From positions 22,770,575 to 22,834,574 of the forward strand of contig NC_135175.1 of assembly GCF_041146795.1 (NCBI RefSeq): a DNA stretch of 64,000 nucleotides, written 5' to 3'. Under the pieces are notes generated by a model that saw only the letters and a program-made list of their open reading frames with translations, searched no databases and had not been told where the DNA came from. The stretch comes from Maylandia zebra (taxonomy: Eukaryota; Chordata; Actinopteri; Cichliformes; Cichlidae). This document shows positions 60,501-64,000 of the stretch, piece after piece. Position numbers and translations under genes: made by a program. How positions within the stretch are numbered: position 1 is the first letter of the stretch; each line of letters opens with the position of its first letter.

Positions 60501-63500
60501 AAGGTAAAGAACTGAATCTGTAGCACACGCTCTACTTCTGTCAAACCGGCTAATTTATTAATTCCAGTATCTGCCCATACTTGCCTGCTATACAGTACTC
60601 TACATTCCAGGTGTTCCCTATCTTCTTTATCGTCTTGTTTAGCAACAGTAAAACCTGTGTGAACCTTTGCATCTATACCGACTTCGACTAGCGTTGCTGC
60701 ACTGCTCTCCTCTGTGCACCTAACACTGCATTGCCTTTATCTTCATTGAGAAGGGCCAAGTGGAAATAAATGCAGGAGATCAAAATGAAGTTTGAACCAG
60801 ATGCTCAGAACTGGTCCTGTCAGTGGTAAAAAATCCTCTCGGTGTGCCTTTTGAAGTCAGGCTCATACCTTTGGCCTAAGGTGGAGTCCAGATGCTGGGT
60901 TGCATGCAAAGGCTTGCAAAAGAAGGGCACAAAAAAGGGGTAAAACAGCCCCTTTTGCCTAGTTATGATGTTTGGAATCTCTTGGCCTATATATAAGAAC
61001 AATAACAATTTATGATATAAAGTAATATTGCTTATTTTATATTGTAGTGTTGGGATGGTTTTCAAAATCCATTTCAATAGATAATACATGCCCTTACTTG
61101 TAATTTGAAGTGTATTATGTTAAGATTGCTCAGAGTGAGTAATGCCTTTACTTTAACTTTGTGTTAAACTAACATTGCATTGAGCGTAACACTGTAAATG
61201 AATCTGGCATTTACTCAGGCTTCTACCCAAAGCGAAACTGAGCCCAGGAGTCTGTCTGACGAAAATGTTTTATCTAGCAAATACATTTTTCCTTGACCTT
61301 TTATTTTTCTACAGCATCAAGTTAGAATGAAAACTAGTAAACAAGATAAAGGGTAGATTGAATTTACACTCTTTTTAGAACATTTTCTTGTCGACTCGAC
61401 TTGCAACTTTACCTCTTAAAACAGAGAAGCACTACAAAGGCAGCTTTTACCTTCTTTGTTTTCCTACAGCATGAAAGAGGAAAAAAAAGAAATAAATAAA
61501 TAAAAAATCTGCAATGCTAAATAGAGGAGGGAGGCTAGCTTGCACACTAAAGGTTTGTAGTTCTCAGATGGCTGTTTCAAAGTTTCTAGACTTATTTTGA
61601 GGGAGGAGAAATAATATTAGGGAAAAAAACTTCCACATCAGGCGTGTTGTTGTGGACCGTTCGTTAGTCAAATAGTGGTGATGTTAATGCTCATGTGTTG
61701 ACCAGCAGGTGTATACAGTAGCAAGCTCATTTGGCAATTTTAACACCAAGCAAGCTAAAGCAACTAAAATATGACTATTTTTAAGTTTTAAAATAATACA
61801 GGCAGACATTTAATTGTACCATCTAATTACACTAAATATATTACCCGACATTCCTTCTCATTTAAAGTTAAGGTTTCTTAAATCCAGATTGTTTCACCTC
61901 ACATCCCTCTTTTTTATTTCCAGCACACCTTAAAATTTTAAAGTTGTTCTAAAATAATAATGATTCTAACTTTGGAGTTTTAAAGGAAAAGATGCGATGC
62001 AAATTTTGTGAGTGGCTTTACTGCAAGCCATATTTTTATATTATTACTACTAATACTGAAGAATTAAAACTGCACTGCAGAGTTCGCTGGATGTAATCAA
62101 TGGGTCCTGCTTTGAACTTACCACACTTGCGAATCTCTAATTATTCAAGACCTCGCAGAAACCTTTTTTGTTCTATGAATATATGTAAATACAATTTTAA
62201 AAAGACAGAACAGAAAGTTTGATTTTTAGCACGACCACATATGATATGATATGAAAACACTGACTGCTATAATTTAACATTATTGGCAGGGACAGTGTTA
62301 ATAATAATGAAGTCAGTGCTAAGTGAAATAAGGCTAGCATGGCGTTGAGTCCCTTCTCCTGTACACAGAGTCCCTACAGGAGCAGCCTTGCTTGTTATCT
62401 CTGCAACATAGTGGCGATGACAGGATAACATTCCATTTTAATAAAGCTGCAAGTTTAAAGACAAAAGTTTGCAAGTTTGGACAAAAAGTCAGCAGGGCCA
62501 ATAAAGGATGGAAATGATCCCCATACCACCAAATGACCAAGAGGTTGTTATTTCATACCAGAGGTACATGAATGTGCACAGTTGACTGGTCAAGCATGCT
62601 TATAAAAAGGACCCTCAGAGATACTGTGCTCATCTTTAAGCAATCTTAACCAGCAAAAGGTGGATTAGAAAATGATCAGGGAATCCATTAAGATTGCTGA
62701 ATACAACTAATTAATATGGGACTCATCGTATATCAAACTGTGCTTTACTCAAATGTCTAATCACCCTTTCCTGAACATTGTAGCTTAGTTATTAGGGTTT
62801 GTAAGAGAGCAGCAATGTTAATGAAATAATATAAGCAGTTACTCTCATGTAAGGCTCCTTGGGCTCCGACCGCTGTATTAGAAATGCTCCTGAGTGTTAA
62901 CAAAGGAATGTAAGGGCGTGAGCTTAAACGTGTCCCATACATCAGACTGCTGCAGATCCTTGTAGCAACTACCTGTACGTTAAGCCAACAATGCATCTGA
63001 AGATAACTGCTGATGTGCGACTTTAAGAAGGGCTAATACGGCTCTGAAGAGAAGACTGAAAAGAGCTCAGACCTGATTAGCTGGTCTGATTAACACACTG
63101 GCATTGCGTTTGAGACAGTGTGCAAAATTCTGTCTGGCTTCACTCATTATCAGCAGTGATCAGTGGCAGGTCCATCAGGGCCCTCTGTCAGAGCAGCTTA
63201 ACCGCCCCCCACCCCAAACCCCCAACGACACTCGGGATTAGACACAGCCGTGGCGCCACTCTTTAAACCACTTGTCCCCTCGGTTGGGGTGCTGCGTCCC
63301 CCCCCCCGCCACGTGACCCCGGTTAATTGGCAGGTCAGTGCCTGTCCGTCATTAACCTTGCAGTTCTTGTTTGTGTTACCGAAAGCAGCTCTCAAAGTGT
63401 TACTTCATGCAGAGGTGGCAGATGCTATTAAAAAGCAATCCAGAGCCATTTCCAGGGTTTGATAATTAAAAACAGATGTTCTGCCGCAGACCTGCAGGAC

Positions 63501-64000
63501 ACACCGACTCATTGTGTGGTTTCAGATGCAAGGTGCAACACAGGGAGTGTCTTGTGAAAAGACATCCGTGGTTTTAAATATTTCAGCATGCAACACCTGA
63601 ATGTGTGCATGGTGATGTCCCAGTCACTGCACGACTATTGTGCCAGAAGGGACAATGACAAATGATCTTTTCTTGTGTGGGCAGATTACTTAAAATCAGG
63701 AACAACACTCCCCCCAAGACTAGTTCTGCTACTTCTTCTGTTTTTTTCCTCTTTTCTCTGATCACGGTCGCATCTCTCTCATGGAGTCTATGCATGTTTG
63801 AAGCCAGTTTTATCTAGCTGACCTTGGCTTCAGGGAGCAAGAGTGTAGCAGGGCCACACAGAGAAAAGTATGTGCCTAAATGTTGCAATGCCTTGGACTC
63901 GGGGTTTTTCCTATCAGTGAATTGTTTTCAGTTAATATTTTGCTTAGGGATTAGTTTTGCTATTTTTTATGTTTTTATTTTGGTAGTCTTTTGTTTTTAG
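57534..64000. other. Noncoding region to the window edge
   Basis: No exon, RNA gene or mobile element is supported. I looked on the minus strand for the N-terminal kiaa1217 exons known in human, including the stretch before the SRSPKH-equivalent, and found none. A C-run is at about 63298-63308. Some of the region could be conserved regulatory sequence of a developmental gene, but nothing in one genome shows that. Confidence 0.5.

Overview
The window is vertebrate nuclear DNA: intron-rich genes with GT-AG splicing, long AT-rich introns, microsatellites and interspersed repeats of the kind common in ray-finned fish. Gene content and repeats fit a percomorph teleost, possibly a cichlid; the species call is inference from remembered repeat families. 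There is no bacterial, viral or CRISPR content. Gene models were assembled by reading splice sites by eye and checking that reading frame is kept across every junction.

Layout. (1) 570-4047, + strand: uba5, the E1 enzyme of the UFM1 pathway, 12 exons, 403 residues, complete. (2) 5434-14620, - strand: nphp3, a ciliary scaffold protein, 27 coding exons, 1,301 residues, complete, with a probable noncoding first exon near 15150 and an RFX X-box-like site just beyond it. uba5 and nphp3 converge tail to tail, as they do in human, and their poly(A) signals nearly coincide at 4441-4455. (3) 17043-17957, - strand: a single-exon class A GPCR closest to GPR17. (4) 19965 to beyond 46275, - strand: kiaa1217 (sickle tail protein homolog), 19 in-frame exons giving 1,881 codons; its first exons are not found and probably lie past position 64000.

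Mobile DNA. A 5'-truncated L1-clade LINE occupies 48599-54066, with a 10-bp target-site duplication, an A-rich tail, a frameshifted ORF2 and a very GC-rich 3' region. There are two decayed Tc1-like transposons (about 1320-1727 and 29010-29965), a foldback element with a telomere-like core (42449-42822), a long hairpin (57392-57533) and several short LINE or SINE-like fragments. From 54.3 to 64 kb there is no recognisable exon; it is most simply read as intron or 5' flank of kiaa1217.

The genes are not one pathway: UFMylation, cilia, a nucleotide/lipid-type GPCR and a cortical scaffold protein. I found no convincing undescribed system. The points most worth checking are the foldback element with its telomere-like core, the long hairpin at 57.4 kb, the shared poly(A) region, the GC-AG intron of kiaa1217 and the X-box of nphp3.
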